Assembly: GCA_013214025.1 (NCBI GenBank)
Contig: JABSRN010000006.1
Location: forward strand, 1-64,000
Length of the DNA stretch: 64,000 nt
Origin: Polyangiaceae bacterium
GTDB lineage: Bacteria > Myxococcota_A > Polyangia > Polyangiales > Polyangiaceae
Direction of reading: 5' to 3'
Shown: one piece after another, positions 40,818-49,866 of the stretch
How the letters are laid out: every line of letters begins with the position of its first letter
Numbering within the stretch: the first letter of the stretch is position 1
Made by a program: the position numbers and the translations under genes
The notes under the pieces: generated by a model
The model's input: only the letters and a program-made list of their open reading frames with translations
What the model was told of the DNA's origin: nothing
Database searches by the model: none

Positions 40818-42728
40818 TCAATCGCCAGCGAGCGCGGCACCCGCTGCGCCAGTCACCAAATCCGTCAGCTGCTGAGCAAACTTGGTGGGGTCATCCACAG
40901 GGCTACCCTCCGCAATCAGCGCCTGATCATAGAGCACCTCAATCAACGAGGTCACGGTATCTTCTGAGCTATCCGCAATCAGCAGCTTTCGAAGGCTCTT
41001 CATTACGGCATGGTCGGAGTTCAATTCCAGAATTCGTTTCGCCGCCGGCAAACCGAGCTGCTGCTCACGAAGCAGTCGCTCGATGTGCGGTTCCATCCCT
41101 CCCTCCGGCAGTACCAAACACAGCGGAGACTTACGCAGTCGCTTGGACACGCGTACTTCGCTAACTTTTTCGGACAACACGCTTTTTACACGGCTGAGCA
41201 AGATCTCGGACTCGTCGTCCTTATCGCTATCTTTCTCGTCATCTTTCTCGTCATCCTTTTTGTCGTCAGCGTCGGAATCGCCCAACTTGAGATCTTCACT
41301 CATCACCGAGACCAGCGGCTTGCCATCGAACTCAGGAAGGCTCTGCACAGCGAAGGGATCCACCGGATCTGTCATGAACAGCACCTCATAATCTCGCTCG
41401 CGAATCGCTTCGAGGTGCGGGCTATTCGCGAGCTGTTCTGCAGACGTGCCAGCCGCGTAGTAGATGCAATTTTGCCCCTCCTTCATTCGCGAGACGTAGT
41501 CCGCCAAGGAGGTGATCCCGTCGCCATCTGAGGTCTCGTATCGAAGGAGCTTCGCAATACGATCGGCCTCTTCTGCCTTGAAGTGCAAGCCTTCCTTCAA
41601 CACCGCGCCGAAGGTCGTCCAAAATCCCTTGTAGGCGGTTGCGTCCTCCTCTGCGAGGCTCTCCATCATGGCCAAGGAGTGGTTCACTACCTGTTTCCGA
41701 ATGGTTTTGACGATTCGTGAGTCCTGCAACATTTCCCGCGATACATTCAGCGGCAGATCTTCCGAGTCGACGACGCCACGGACAAATCGCAACCATCGAG
41801 GCAGCAACTCCTCACAGTTATCCATCACAAAGACACGCTTCACGTGGAGGCGCACACCGTGTTTGGACTCGCCGTTGAATAAATCAAAGGGCGCGCGCTT
41901 GGGTAGAAATACCAAGCCGGCGAACATCTGCGTGCCTTCCACCTTGAAGTGTTTGTGCTGAAGAGCAGACTCCCAATCGTGGGAGAGGTGCTTGTAAAAC
42001 TCCTCGTACTGTTCGTCTGTGACCTCGCTGGGACTCCGCTGCCAAAGGGCACTGCCCTGATTGATCACTTCTGATACCGGCGCGCCATCCTTCTGATCGA
42101 CCAACTCGATGGGATGCCCCAGATAGTCGGAGAACTTGGTGACTAGAGCTCGCAGGCGATGCGGCTCGAGGTACTCCTTCTTGTCCTCCTTCATGTGGAG
42201 GGTGATCTGAGTTCCGCTCTGGTCGCTTTCGGCGGATTCCATAGTGTAGCCGTCTTGCCCATCGGAACACCATCGGTAGGAAACCGAACTGCCCGCTCGC
42301 CGGCTGACAACTTCTACCGAATCCGCCACCAAGAACGAGCTATAGAATCCAACGCCAAATTGGCCGATGAGTTGGACCCCTTCAGCTTGAGCTTTTTGTG
42401 CCTCCTGCATCTTCTGGACGAATTCTTTCGTCCCGGAGCGGGCGATGGTTCCGAGATGTTGCCGGAGCTCTTCCTCGCTCATGCCGATTCCGTTGTCGCT
42501 GATCGTCAGCGTCCCTTTGTCGGGATCAGGAATGAGCCGGATTTTCAGCGGGTCATCGGAACTGCGGAGTGAAGGTGTCTCGATGCTCTCGAATCGCAAC
42601 TTATCCAGCGCGTCCGAAGCGTTCGACACCAACTCGCGCAAAAAGACGTCCGCGTGGGTGTAGAGCGAGTTGACCACCAGACGTAGGACTTCGCTAACTT
42701 CCGCTTCAAATTTGTGACTATCAGCCAT
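40818..42728 (-). CDS. htpG: Molecular chaperone HtpG (Hsp90)
   Basis: From the ATG at 42728 the protein has 636 residues. The N-terminal GHKL ATPase domain contains [18 protein letters not shown] (the Glu and Asn of the ATP site), [17 protein letters not shown] and [15 protein letters not shown]. The middle domain has [20 protein letters not shown], with the catalytic Arg region. The acidic linker [19 protein letters not shown] is a tandem Asp/Lys/Glu repeat. The C-terminal dimerisation domain follows. It is a cytoplasmic ATP-dependent chaperone. Its start lies 56 bases from the divergent gene at 42785. Confidence 0.97.
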
Positions 42729-42784
42729 GACTTCCTCCAGGGAGCGCAAACACCTGCACATTTCACGCGCTGTCAAGCTGCCCC

Positions 42785-43948
42785 GTGAGTTTTCGCTGGA
42801 TCATCCAAGATCCCTCGCCCGAACGGGTCGGTGGTACACTAACGCTGGCCCCAATCGGTCGGCAGTTCAGGGACTTGCGAAGAGCAACGAAAAAATGGGC
42901 AGCGCGTGCTGTCGGGGCGGTCCTCGTTGCGGGGGCGGCGGCGGCCCTCTCTTTGGCCTTCGCGTGGCGATTTCCCACGCCGCCCGACGTCCCAGACCCC
43001 AACGAGCCACGGCGCCACGCTCTGCCTGAGTCGCCACGCTTGCGCTACGAAACCGACCTTCGACGACTCTCGCCCCATCACTTGGGGGTGCGTGTTTACG
43101 GATTTGTCCTCGACACGGACACACAACAGGCCCGATCCAACGGCTGGTTAACGGTCCTCTTGGACACCGGGGCGACGCTGCCACTGGCGACGACAGCGGC
43201 GGTGGAACGCCTTCGGCTCGGGCGCGACAAGGCCCGCGCCATTCCAGTCAGGAGCTTTGCCGGCGCTCTGTCGAGTCTCGACCCACTGCCCGCCAACGAA
43301 GTGTTCCTCATCTCCACTGAGAGTTTCGCCGAACCAGGTGCCGTGCTGACGCCCGTCAAATACATAACCCCCACAGCATTCGAGGGCGTTGACGTCATTG
43401 TTCCCCCCAGTGCTCTGGCTCCCATTGGCGGGGCGGTAAGAATTGACTTTCGGCAGGATCGTTTCACGATTTGCGAGTCCATTGCCGCGTGCACCAAGGG
43501 CACCGGATGGCACCTTAGCGCAGAGTCCAAATGTTATACTGATGAACAGCTGGTGGGCATCGACGCGCGAGTGGGTCGCCTCAATGGGCACTTCATGCTG
43601 GATTTGGGCGGAGTGACGCTGATCTCGCAACAGGCCTACGAGGCAAGTGGCATCATGCCGTCGGCTGCTCCTCAAAAGGCGTCGCTCCTCGGATCCGACA
43701 GAAAAGCTCGCGACGCCCACCGGCTGGTAGGCCCCTTTCCGGCGCTGTTGGGCTCAAGAGCGGGAGTAAAAATTCAGATCCCGCGTTTTTGGCTACTCGA
43801 CGACCCCGTTACTCGCCAAGCGTCGACGTGTTTCGATAGTGGGTCCTTGGGCACGGAGGCACTCGCGAATTGCGAGTTAGTGCTCTCTCAGCACCTTCCA
43901 CGCCAAGGCATGCTTCGCTGCGGGACGCCCCCGGACGAGCCGGAATGA
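42785..43948 (+). CDS. Single-pass membrane protein with two-lobed retropepsin-like domain
   Basis: A 387-residue protein with GTG start. A cytoplasmic N-terminus is followed by a transmembrane helix at about 42-62 (AVLVAGAAAALSLAFAWRF). The first lobe carries WLTVLLDTGATLPLATTAAV at about 121-140, with DTGA (D127) as in retropepsin-like aspartyl proteases. A second similar block, GHFMLDLGGVTLISQQAY at about 268-285, has DLG (D273) instead of DTG. The repeated geometry suggests a pepsin-like two-lobe protein whose second half lost the Thr/Ser of D(T/S)G. It may be a membrane protease or a binding protein. Divergent from htpG. Confidence 0.7.
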   Translation: MSFRWIIQDPSPERVGGTLTLAPIGRQFRDLRRATKKWAARAVGAVLVAGAAAALSLAFAWRFPTPPDVPDPNEPRRHALPESPRLRYETDLRRLSPHHLGVRVYGFVLDTDTQQARSNGWLTVLLDTGATLPLATTAAVERLRLGRDKARAIPVRSFAGALSSLDPLPANEVFLISTESFAEPGAVLTPVKYITPTAFEGVDVIVPPSALAPIGGAVRIDFRQDRFTICESIAACTKGTGWHLSAESKCYTDEQLVGIDARVGRLNGHFMLDLGGVTLISQQAYEASGIMPSAAPQKASLLGSDRKARDAHRLVGPFPALLGSRAGVKIQIPRFWLLDDPVTRQASTCFDSGSLGTEALANCELVLSQHLPRQGMLRCGTPPDEPE

Positions 43949-44049
43949 GTGGGCGCCGCTTGCGACAATCGCCATAGTTTGCGCCACAAATCGTTCTTTG
44001 TACTAAGCTGTGCTTGCGATCCGTGAAGTCCGTCCTAGGTACCCGTTCC

Positions 44050-44931
44050 ATGCCCAGCCTGCGCCACCGAGATCTCGAATACACCATCGATCAGGTGGTC
44101 GATAGCTACGACACGTCGAGCGAGATCAACAACCTGGAGAGTGCCACCCTACCCAATCGCCGGGCAGTACTGAAAGCCTTCCATCACCTGGTCCCTGTCT
44201 GCTTCATGGGATTTTATAGCAGCCGAGGCCTCAATCGAGACAACCTCCGGCACTCTATCAGCGAACATCTTTACCCGGCCTACGAAACCCTCGTGGAGCA
44301 AATCGAACGAGCGGTAACTTACCACGATACCGACAGTGACCAACGTCACCCGCCAGGCTGGAGCGAACAGACGGTTCTGGAACTTTTTAAGGCCCTCCCG
44401 CAGATCCGCGGAATACTCAACACGGACGCGCTTGCTGCGTACGAGGGCGATCCCGCAGCCGGGAGCCTCGAAGAGATCATCTTCAGCTATCCGACAATCC
44501 GTGCCATCACAGCACATCGAATCGCTCATCAACTCTACTCGACCGGTGTCCCGATGATTCCTCGCATCATTGCGGAGTGCGCCCATAGCGAAACGGGAAT
44601 CGACATCCACCCGGGTGCGCAAATCGGACCCAGTTTCTTCGTCGATCACGGTACTGGCGTTGTGATCGGTGAGACGGCAGTGATCGGCAGCTCGGTGAAG
44701 ATCTATCAGGGCGTGACGCTCGGTGCGCTCAGCACGGCGCGCTCCCACGAGACCGACGGTAGAGCCAGAAAGCGTCATCCAACCATCGAGGACGACGTCA
44801 CCATCTACTCCGGCGCGAAGATTCTCGGCGGTGATACCATTATCGGCAAAGGCGCTACGATCGGTGGCAATGTCTGGCTGGTCGACTCGGTCGCGGCCGG
44901 CGCGAAAATCTTCGGCCGCGAATCAAGCTAA
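44050..44931 (+). CDS. cysE: Serine O-acetyltransferase (CysE/EpsC type)
   Basis: From the ATG at 44050 the protein has 293 residues (TTG 44014 and GTG 44023 are alternatives). The C-terminal left-handed beta-helix shows hexapeptide repeats: IDIHPGAQIGPSFFVDHGTG, VVIGETAVIGSSVKIYQGVT, and IIGKGATIGGNVWLVD, with catalytic His in DHGTG and the acetyl-CoA site before it. The N-terminal helical domain (YEGDPAAGSLEEIIFSYPTI) matches SAT. It makes O-acetylserine for cysteine synthesis. cysK is not beside it. The C-terminus stops shortly after VAAGAKIFG, slightly shortened against most CysE proteins. Confidence 0.92.
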   Translation: MPSLRHRDLEYTIDQVVDSYDTSSEINNLESATLPNRRAVLKAFHHLVPVCFMGFYSSRGLNRDNLRHSISEHLYPAYETLVEQIERAVTYHDTDSDQRHPPGWSEQTVLELFKALPQIRGILNTDALAAYEGDPAAGSLEEIIFSYPTIRAITAHRIAHQLYSTGVPMIPRIIAECAHSETGIDIHPGAQIGPSFFVDHGTGVVIGETAVIGSSVKIYQGVTLGALSTARSHETDGRARKRHPTIEDDVTIYSGAKILGGDTIIGKGATIGGNVWLVDSVAAGAKIFGRESS

Positions 44932-45050
44932 ACAGCGAGACCGGCCGCGCCCGAAGGCCGCTCCCCCGTGCAAATGCTGGAATCTGCAGGGAATTCCAGG
45001 TGCCCCGTGCTGCTGCTTCAAGTACGCGGCTGTCGCCGTAGTTACGATGC

Positions 45051-45956
45051 GTGGGAATGATCATCGAAAAGTATTGGTCTTCGAACAGCCACGATAAGGC
45101 TGCCGATGCAAAGGCGGGCGCCAGCATGGCTGCCCTCGTCGGTAATACAATCGCAGCCAAGCCCTTCCCTCGCGCCGCCCAACGCCTGGCCCAGCTGACC
45201 CAAGACTCCGGCTGCCGACTGGACGACGTCGTCGGCATCCTTGAGACAGGTCCGGGGCTATGTAGCCACATCCTACGCCTGGTCAATTCCGCTGGCTTTG
45301 CGCTCCGAATGCCTTGTTCGTCCATTCACCATGCCGCAGCTCTAGCGGGGATGGCGCGTCTGAATCAAGTCGCCACCACCGCGGCGGTACTCCCAATGTA
45401 CGACGGCAAGGAGAATTGTCGACCAAGGTCCTCGCCCAATCAGCTGTCGTGGCCGCCGTCGCTCGCCGTCTAGCCGTTCACTTCGCGTTGTCTCCAAACG
45501 ACATGTTCACCTGCGGCTTTCTACATGACCTCGGCAAACTGATCTTGCTCACGTACTGACCGCGTGAAAAATACCGGAACCCGTGCCGTCGGTGATAGCG
45601 TGGTACCACGACCCAACTCGCGCCGAGGCCGACGATGACCCCGCTCCCCAAGCCGCGAGAGTAGCCGCCACGGACTCAGCAGAGGCGCTTGACGTGACCG
45701 CAGAGCAACTCGCTGAACTTTTGCACGAGTTTCCCGCCAGACAAACTGCGGCATATTGTTCGATGCCCCGGTGACGGCAGTGCCCCCAGTCGTCGCGGAG
45801 CCCGCGCCCGAAACGGAGCAATCCCCTAAAATCGCCGCCGCACCCGCTCTGCCGGTGGGACCTCCCATCAGCGAAACCCCTGCCTGGGAACGCGTACTTG
45901 AGTCTTTGCACCCCAGCGACCCTGGATCCTACGCCGTTCTGGACCGGCGGCGGTAG
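45051..45956 (+). pseudogene. Broken HDOD-domain protein (frameshifts and internal deletion)
   Basis: Three consecutive frames together read as one HDOD protein. Frame one (45051-45410) gives LILRLVNSAGFALRMPCSS-type text (here HILRLVNSAGFALRMPCSSI, the HDOD N-half). Around 45411-45425 the frame shifts by -1 and continues in the second frame with AVVAAVARRLAVHFALSPND and TCGFLHDLGKLILL (the HDOD HD-like helix), then hits TGA at 45557-45559. A third frame from about 45583 resumes with VIAWYHDPTRA, where intact HDOD domains read about 40 residues later, so about 40 codons are missing. A low-complexity Pro/Ala tail follows in yet another frame. HDOD proteins are signalling modules; this copy is probably non-functional unless recoded. 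Confidence 0.8.
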
Positions 45957-45974
45957 TCGCGTTAGGCACGCCCT

Positions 45975-46280
45975 ATGATCCTCACCGGCAAACAGAACCG
46001 TCATTTGCGCGGTTTGGGACATGGGCTCCAACCAGTAGTGCAAATCGGCAAGTCGCTACTGTCCGAAAGCGTTGTGCAACAACTGGACGACGCGCTCGAC
46101 CAGCACGAGTTGATCAAGATCAAGTTTGGTCAAGATATCGAAATCGACCGGAAGGCCACTGGCGCTGAAATCAACGCCAGCCTGAAGTGCTCCACCGTGC
46201 AAGCCATAGGTCGAACGATGTTGCTATTCCGTCCCCGTAAGAAAGACCCCACCATCAAGCTACCGCCGCGGGGCGACTAA
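45975..46280 (+). CDS. yhbY: YhbY family RNA-binding (CRM domain) protein
   Basis: A 101-residue protein of normal length for YhbY. It reads LTGKQNRHLRGLGHGLQPVV, then VQIGKSLLSESVVQQLDDAL, HELIKIKFG and VQAIGRTMLLFRPRK, the CRM-domain pattern (TxKQxRxLRxxxH.LxPxxxxGKxGLT; HELIKVK; xIGxxxVLYR). It associates with the 50S ribosomal precursor. Only the pseudogene precedes it; the crotonase begins six bases downstream, so they may be co-transcribed. Confidence 0.93.
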   Translation: MILTGKQNRHLRGLGHGLQPVVQIGKSLLSESVVQQLDDALDQHELIKIKFGQDIEIDRKATGAEINASLKCSTVQAIGRTMLLFRPRKKDPTIKLPPRGD

Positions 46281-46285
46281 ACCCA

Positions 46286-47065
46286 GTGGGCAAGGTCTAC
46301 ATCCAGCTGAACGGATCCATCGGTTGGCTCATCTTTGATAATGAGTCGCGGCGAAACGCGATATCTGTATCCATGTGGCAACAAATTCCGAAGCTCGCGG
46401 CCGAGCTGGCGGACAACCCGCAGGTGCGTGTCGTGGTCCTCCGCGGCGCGGGGGAGACATCCTTCGTCTCCGGTGCCGACATCTCCGAATTTCGCGAAAC
46501 TCGAATCGGGGAGAATGCGCGCGGCTATGACGAACTCAACAGCGCCGCCTATCGAGCACTACTCGATCTGAAGAAGCCGACCATCGCGATGATTCACGGC
46601 CATTGTATTGGCGGGGGAACCTTACTGGCTCTCACGTGCGACATTCGCTACGCCTCCACCTCGGCAGTATTCGCCGTGCCGGCAGCAAAGCTAGGCCTGG
46701 GTTACCCGATCGACGGCATCCGCTTACTGACCGCCGCAACTAGCCCTGCCCGGGCAAAAGAAATTCTCTTCACGGGCACCCAATTCGGCGCCAACGCGGC
46801 GGCCGAAGCCGGGATTGTGAACCTTGTCGTCGACACGGACGATCTAGAACCCAGAGTCCGAGCGCTGGCGAACGGTATCGCCGACAACGCCCCGTTGACG
46901 CTGCAGGGCATCAAAATCGCCATGGCCCAACTCTCCCGGCCACCCTGCGAACGCGACATGTCTGTCGTCGACCGGGCTCTGGAAGCCTGTTTCCACAGCG
47001 AGGATTACGCTGAGGGAGTCGACGCGTTCCTCAACAAGCGCCCCGCCAAATTTAACGGACGCTAA
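46286..47065 (+). CDS. Enoyl-CoA hydratase/isomerase family protein lacking the canonical Glu144
   Basis: A 259-residue crotonase-fold protein with GTG start. The oxyanion-hole region SGADISEF and the second GHCIGGGTLLALTCDIRYAS are typical. The stretch FAVPAAKLGLGYPIDGIRLL corresponds to the block carrying catalytic Glu144 of rat crotonase (PEIxLGxxPGxGG); the Glu position is Ala and the GxGG is GYPIDG. The second Glu (in ARAKEILFTG) is kept. It may be an isomerase, decarboxylase or thioesterase-type crotonase rather than a hydratase. Cytoplasmic, acyl-CoA substrate unknown. Follows yhbY closely. Confidence 0.88.
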   Translation: MGKVYIQLNGSIGWLIFDNESRRNAISVSMWQQIPKLAAELADNPQVRVVVLRGAGETSFVSGADISEFRETRIGENARGYDELNSAAYRALLDLKKPTIAMIHGHCIGGGTLLALTCDIRYASTSAVFAVPAAKLGLGYPIDGIRLLTAATSPARAKEILFTGTQFGANAAAEAGIVNLVVDTDDLEPRVRALANGIADNAPLTLQGIKIAMAQLSRPPCERDMSVVDRALEACFHSEDYAEGVDAFLNKRPAKFNGR

Positions 47066-47079
47066 ACCGCACAGCCTAC

Positions 47080-47820
47080 TTAAAATGTAAGTCGGAGCGC
47101 TGCCCCGCCCGGATGGGGCGCGATTGCCCATGCAAACCGGGGAGGCGTCAAGGTCATGGCTGAGCCGCGGCGTCGGGCCTCAACCTCCCGCATAGCCGAT
47201 GTGGGTACGGTGGCGATGCGCACCTGGCCGATGGCGGAGCCCCCTACGAAGGTAAAAAGACCCGAACCGAATCGATCGTACTTCAGATACAGGATGGCGC
47301 CCAAGCCAACGGGGACCAGCGTGCTGGCGATATGAACCCAAATCGACTTGGCAAAACGCTCCGAGCGGGCGGTCCGCTCGAGCAGCCGACGGGCGAAGTG
47401 CAATCGCTTCAGTCGCTCCGCGGGCGTGCGCCCCGGTGCCTCTCTGAGCTCTGAAGCAGCGCTAGTAGCGGGGAACGGGATCAGGACGACGCTCAGCAGA
47501 CCCAGAGATGAACCGAGGGCCCCGACCGCTAGGTTTGCGCGGAACCCGTCGTACTCGAAGTAATCTCCCGGCACCTTATCGCCGATATAGTGACTGCCGA
47601 CACTTTGGGTGATCAGCATCCCGGCATAAAAGCCAGCCCAACCGTACCACCAGGCGTTGCCCGGCTGTTCGTCCGCCTCGAGAACCGCCAGAATGCGCCG
47701 AGTCTCGGTGTGGGTTGCGTCGTCGGCCTTGACGGCTTCAGTCTGCGCACCAACCCGCCCCGAGAAAGTGGTCAGGGTCATCAGTAATGACAGCACGATC
47801 GGCGGAGTCGGGAGCAACAC
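47080..47820 (-). CDS. Exported or membrane protein of unknown function
   Basis: A 246-residue protein with a signal peptide (IVLSLLMTLTTFSGRVGAQ) and about three later hydrophobic segments (YGWAGFYAGMLITQSVGSHY; VGALGSSLGLLSVVLIPFPA; ASTLVPVGLGAILYLKYD). The layout resembles other myxobacterial uncharacterised membrane proteins without family names. It contains a basic stretch between segments two and three (RTPAERLKRLHFARRLLERT). It converges with the crotonase gene, with 14 bases between stops. The divergent neighbour begins at 48214. No catalytic motif is seen. Confidence 0.68.
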   Translation of the reverse strand: MLLPTPPIVLSLLMTLTTFSGRVGAQTEAVKADDATHTETRRILAVLEADEQPGNAWWYGWAGFYAGMLITQSVGSHYIGDKVPGDYFEYDGFRANLAVGALGSSLGLLSVVLIPFPATSAASELREAPGRTPAERLKRLHFARRLLERTARSERFAKSIWVHIASTLVPVGLGAILYLKYDRFGSGLFTFVGGSAIGQVRIATVPTSAMREVEARRRGSAMTLTPPRFAWAIAPHPGGAALRLTF

Positions 47821-48213
47821 TCACTTCATCATTAGCCAATCGGGACAGTGATTGCAGCCGAATAAGCAGCATCAGCGTGACTTCACGCCGCCGCCCAGGT
47901 TCATCAGGGCAGCCTCTGTCAGGGCAACCTCTGTCTTGTCCTGATACCCGGGCCGGGGCTAGGCAGCTAAAGAGGTCGTATCGGACCAGTTTGCGCCGTA
48001 TTGGGGCACGCAGCTCCTCAAACCGCTGGGCCACCGACCGACGGCTTAACAGGACAGTTTGACCCTCGGAACGCACCAATCTCGGGTACCGGGCGACCGG
48101 CACAATTGATTCAACAGCTGCTCATGAGCGGCGCTGGACCACGAGAGTATCGAACTAGCCGCCACCACACCGTCGTGCCGGCGCAACGGCGTAAAACGAG
48201 GTACAATCGCAGC
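47821..48213. other. Intergenic region of about 393 bases with a 15-bp tandem repeat
   Basis: The stretch separates divergent genes at 47820 (minus) and 48214 (plus). It holds two perfect-but-one 15-bp direct copies at 47904-47918 and 47919-47933. Open frames on both strands (a 121-residue minus-strand frame, and an extension of the plus-strand gene to 48001) lack start signals and resemble no protein I know, so I leave them uncalled. Promoters for both flanking genes probably lie here. Confidence 0.5.
47904..47933. repeat. 15-bp tandem direct repeat, two copies
   Basis: TCAGGGCAGCCTCTG is followed at once by TCAGGGCAACCTCTG, differing at one base, and the next two bases restart the unit. 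It lies in the non-coding interval between divergent genes. It could be a slippage product or paired protein-binding sites. Confidence 0.85.
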
Positions 48214-49134
48214 GTGGAGACGCCGGAACTTCTCAGGTTTTTGGAGCTGGTGCGCGAGGAAGTCGGGGCTGCTGATGCCCGATACGAACTCGGCGGCCAA
48301 CCGCCTAACGACTCGCGAGTGACCAGCCAAGCTCTCGACGAGGAGTGGCGCTTAGTCGTGGCTTTTACAGACCCCATCAGCGATCGCAGCGCCGTCGACA
48401 AAATGTTGGAGCGGCTCGTCTCGCCGTTTGTCGATCTGCTGCGCTCGGTCACTGTGGTGAAACAGCCCGTACAGTTGGATCGCGGCACCACCCGACCCGC
48501 GGCGGCGCAGGCTCGACTGGATCGAGCGCTCGCGCAATTGGCAGACCGGGCCGGGGCCAGCTGCAGTCTGGTGATTGACGATCGTTCACCCATGCTCTGG
48601 GGGCCCGGCACCATCCGACGGGTGATCATCGATGTAGAGACGGCGATCATTGACGCCTCCTTGCTCAAGAAACTGGACGGCTCACCGGAGCCCACCAGCA
48701 GGGGTCGCTTCGTACGCGATACGATGCGGGAACGCCTGGATGCCCTCGGGCTCCAGCCAGCAGAAACCGTGGAAGCCGACGCGCAGATCAGTCGTTGGTT
48801 TGACGCCGAACAAGTGGCGCCCGGCTGGGTTCAGACTTGTTTGCTCGCCGCAACGGCCATCGACGCTCTGCGCGGCCCCGCCAACGCCCATCTTCGGCCC
48901 GTCGAAGACACCCTGCGGCGGGTGATTCACCGTGAAAACTTCGGCTGCTTGGCGCGGCGTTTCGCCAACCAATACTGGCTGTGCTTGGTCTTCAGCGGAG
49001 AATTCTCGGAATTGCGCGCGGAGGCTCAGGCCATTCGCGCAGCCCCGTTGATCGAGGCGCTGGTTCACCATCTGCCCCCCGTCGAGCCAGATTCCGGCGG
49101 TAAATCAAAAGCCTCTAGTCTACGATTGGTTTAG
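48214..49134 (+). CDS. Uncharacterised protein, possible duplicated roadblock/GAF-like fold
   Basis: The GTG at 48214 gives 306 residues; an in-frame extension to 48001 covers unlikely sequence. The protein is soluble with no signal. Segments LADRAGASCSLVIDDRSPML and later GCLARRFANQYWLCLVFSG have the helix-then-strand rhythm of roadblock/LC7 or GAF-like domains, and the N-terminal part (LLRFLELVREEVGAADARYE) is helical. Roadblock proteins regulate small GTPases in myxobacteria, but no diagnostic residue confirms this. The C-terminus is polar. It has no clear operon partner. Confidence 0.65.
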   Translation: METPELLRFLELVREEVGAADARYELGGQPPNDSRVTSQALDEEWRLVVAFTDPISDRSAVDKMLERLVSPFVDLLRSVTVVKQPVQLDRGTTRPAAAQARLDRALAQLADRAGASCSLVIDDRSPMLWGPGTIRRVIIDVETAIIDASLLKKLDGSPEPTSRGRFVRDTMRERLDALGLQPAETVEADAQISRWFDAEQVAPGWVQTCLLAATAIDALRGPANAHLRPVEDTLRRVIHRENFGCLARRFANQYWLCLVFSGEFSELRAEAQAIRAAPLIEALVHHLPPVEPDSGGKSKASSLRLV

Positions 49135-49170
49135 AGCGCCGTCGGTATCGCCGGGTGTCGGTATCGCCGC

Positions 49171-49794
49171 CTATTTCTCAGCGTCGAGGATCGCCTGGTA
49201 CTCAGCGTTCGGTTTCGCCTTACCCGCTTCAATCAGTTTCTGTCGCATCCGCCAACCGTTGCCGGGTTTTGCCACCATATCCGCCGGCTGAGTAGAAATA
49301 CTGGGCGGCGGCCACGCGTCGTCCTGACGCTCGCTCTGCTGCGCGATGGGACCCATATCGACGTCGTCGTCGATGGCTGGCATCTGCACGATGTCGAGAC
49401 AGTCCCAACTGATTTCTAGTGGGATGTTTTGGGGATCGTAGAAGTAGATGCTCCACCCCACTCCATGATCCACCGGACCATGTACGTCGATACCCGCCGC
49501 TTCAATGCGATCCTTCATGACAAATAGCGTCTGCCGCGTAGCTACCGTGAAGGACACATGGTCGAAGCCCAGGGGCTTCGATGTTTTTACGCCAGGGAAC
49601 TTCTGGTCCATCGGAGCGGCGCCGTCGTATTCGAAGAACGCGACCTGAGCGCTACCGGCACCGAAGAAGTAGTGGCGGTAACCGCCGTGCCCAACACCAC
49701 CACGCAGTTCCATACCGAGCAAATCTCGATAAAACCGAATCGTGACTTCCATATCCGACGTAATGAACGCCAGGTGATTGATTCCTGTAATCAT
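49171..49794 (-). CDS. VOC/glyoxalase-family metalloprotein
   Basis: The ATG at 49794 has an AGGTGA Shine-Dalgarno (GTG at 49803 is possible), giving 207 residues. The N-terminal half reads INHLAFITSDMEVTIRFYRD with LLGMEL, and the second half has GFDHVSFTVATRQTLFVMKD and IYFYDPQNIPLEISWD. His in INH, His in FDH and Glu in PLEI are the usual metal ligands of VOC dioxygenases and glyoxalases. The last 70 residues form a polar tail (QPADMVAKPGNGWRMRQ). The substrate is unknown. It is downstream of a crotonase gene on the same strand, separated by a strong hairpin. Confidence 0.85.
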   Translation of the reverse strand: MITGINHLAFITSDMEVTIRFYRDLLGMELRGGVGHGGYRHYFFGAGSAQVAFFEYDGAAPMDQKFPGVKTSKPLGFDHVSFTVATRQTLFVMKDRIEAAGIDVHGPVDHGVGWSIYFYDPQNIPLEISWDCLDIVQMPAIDDDVDMGPIAQQSERQDDAWPPPSISTQPADMVAKPGNGWRMRQKLIEAGKAKPNAEYQAILDAEK

Positions 49795-49819
49795 CCCCGT
49801 CACCTAGCCTACCCTGTCG

Positions 49820-49858
49820 GAGCGCGAAAAGCAGCCATTCGGCCTGCTTTTCGCGCTC
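49820..49858 (-). terminator. Perfect 15-bp stem hairpin between the crotonase and VOC genes
   Basis: GAGCGCGAAAAGCAG at 49820-49834 is exactly complementary to CTGCTTTTCGCGCTC at 49844-49858, with a nine-base loop. It lies just after the crotonase stop (49867, minus strand), consistent with a terminator or an RNA-stabilising hairpin. There is no clear T-tract on either side, so intrinsic termination is uncertain. Confidence 0.55.
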
Positions 49859-49866
49859 TGACGGTA

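Noticed and set aside
47738-48103. Minus-strand open frame of 121 residues
   Set aside because: It overlaps the start of the gene ending at 47820, passes through the tandem repeat and shows no recognisable protein text.
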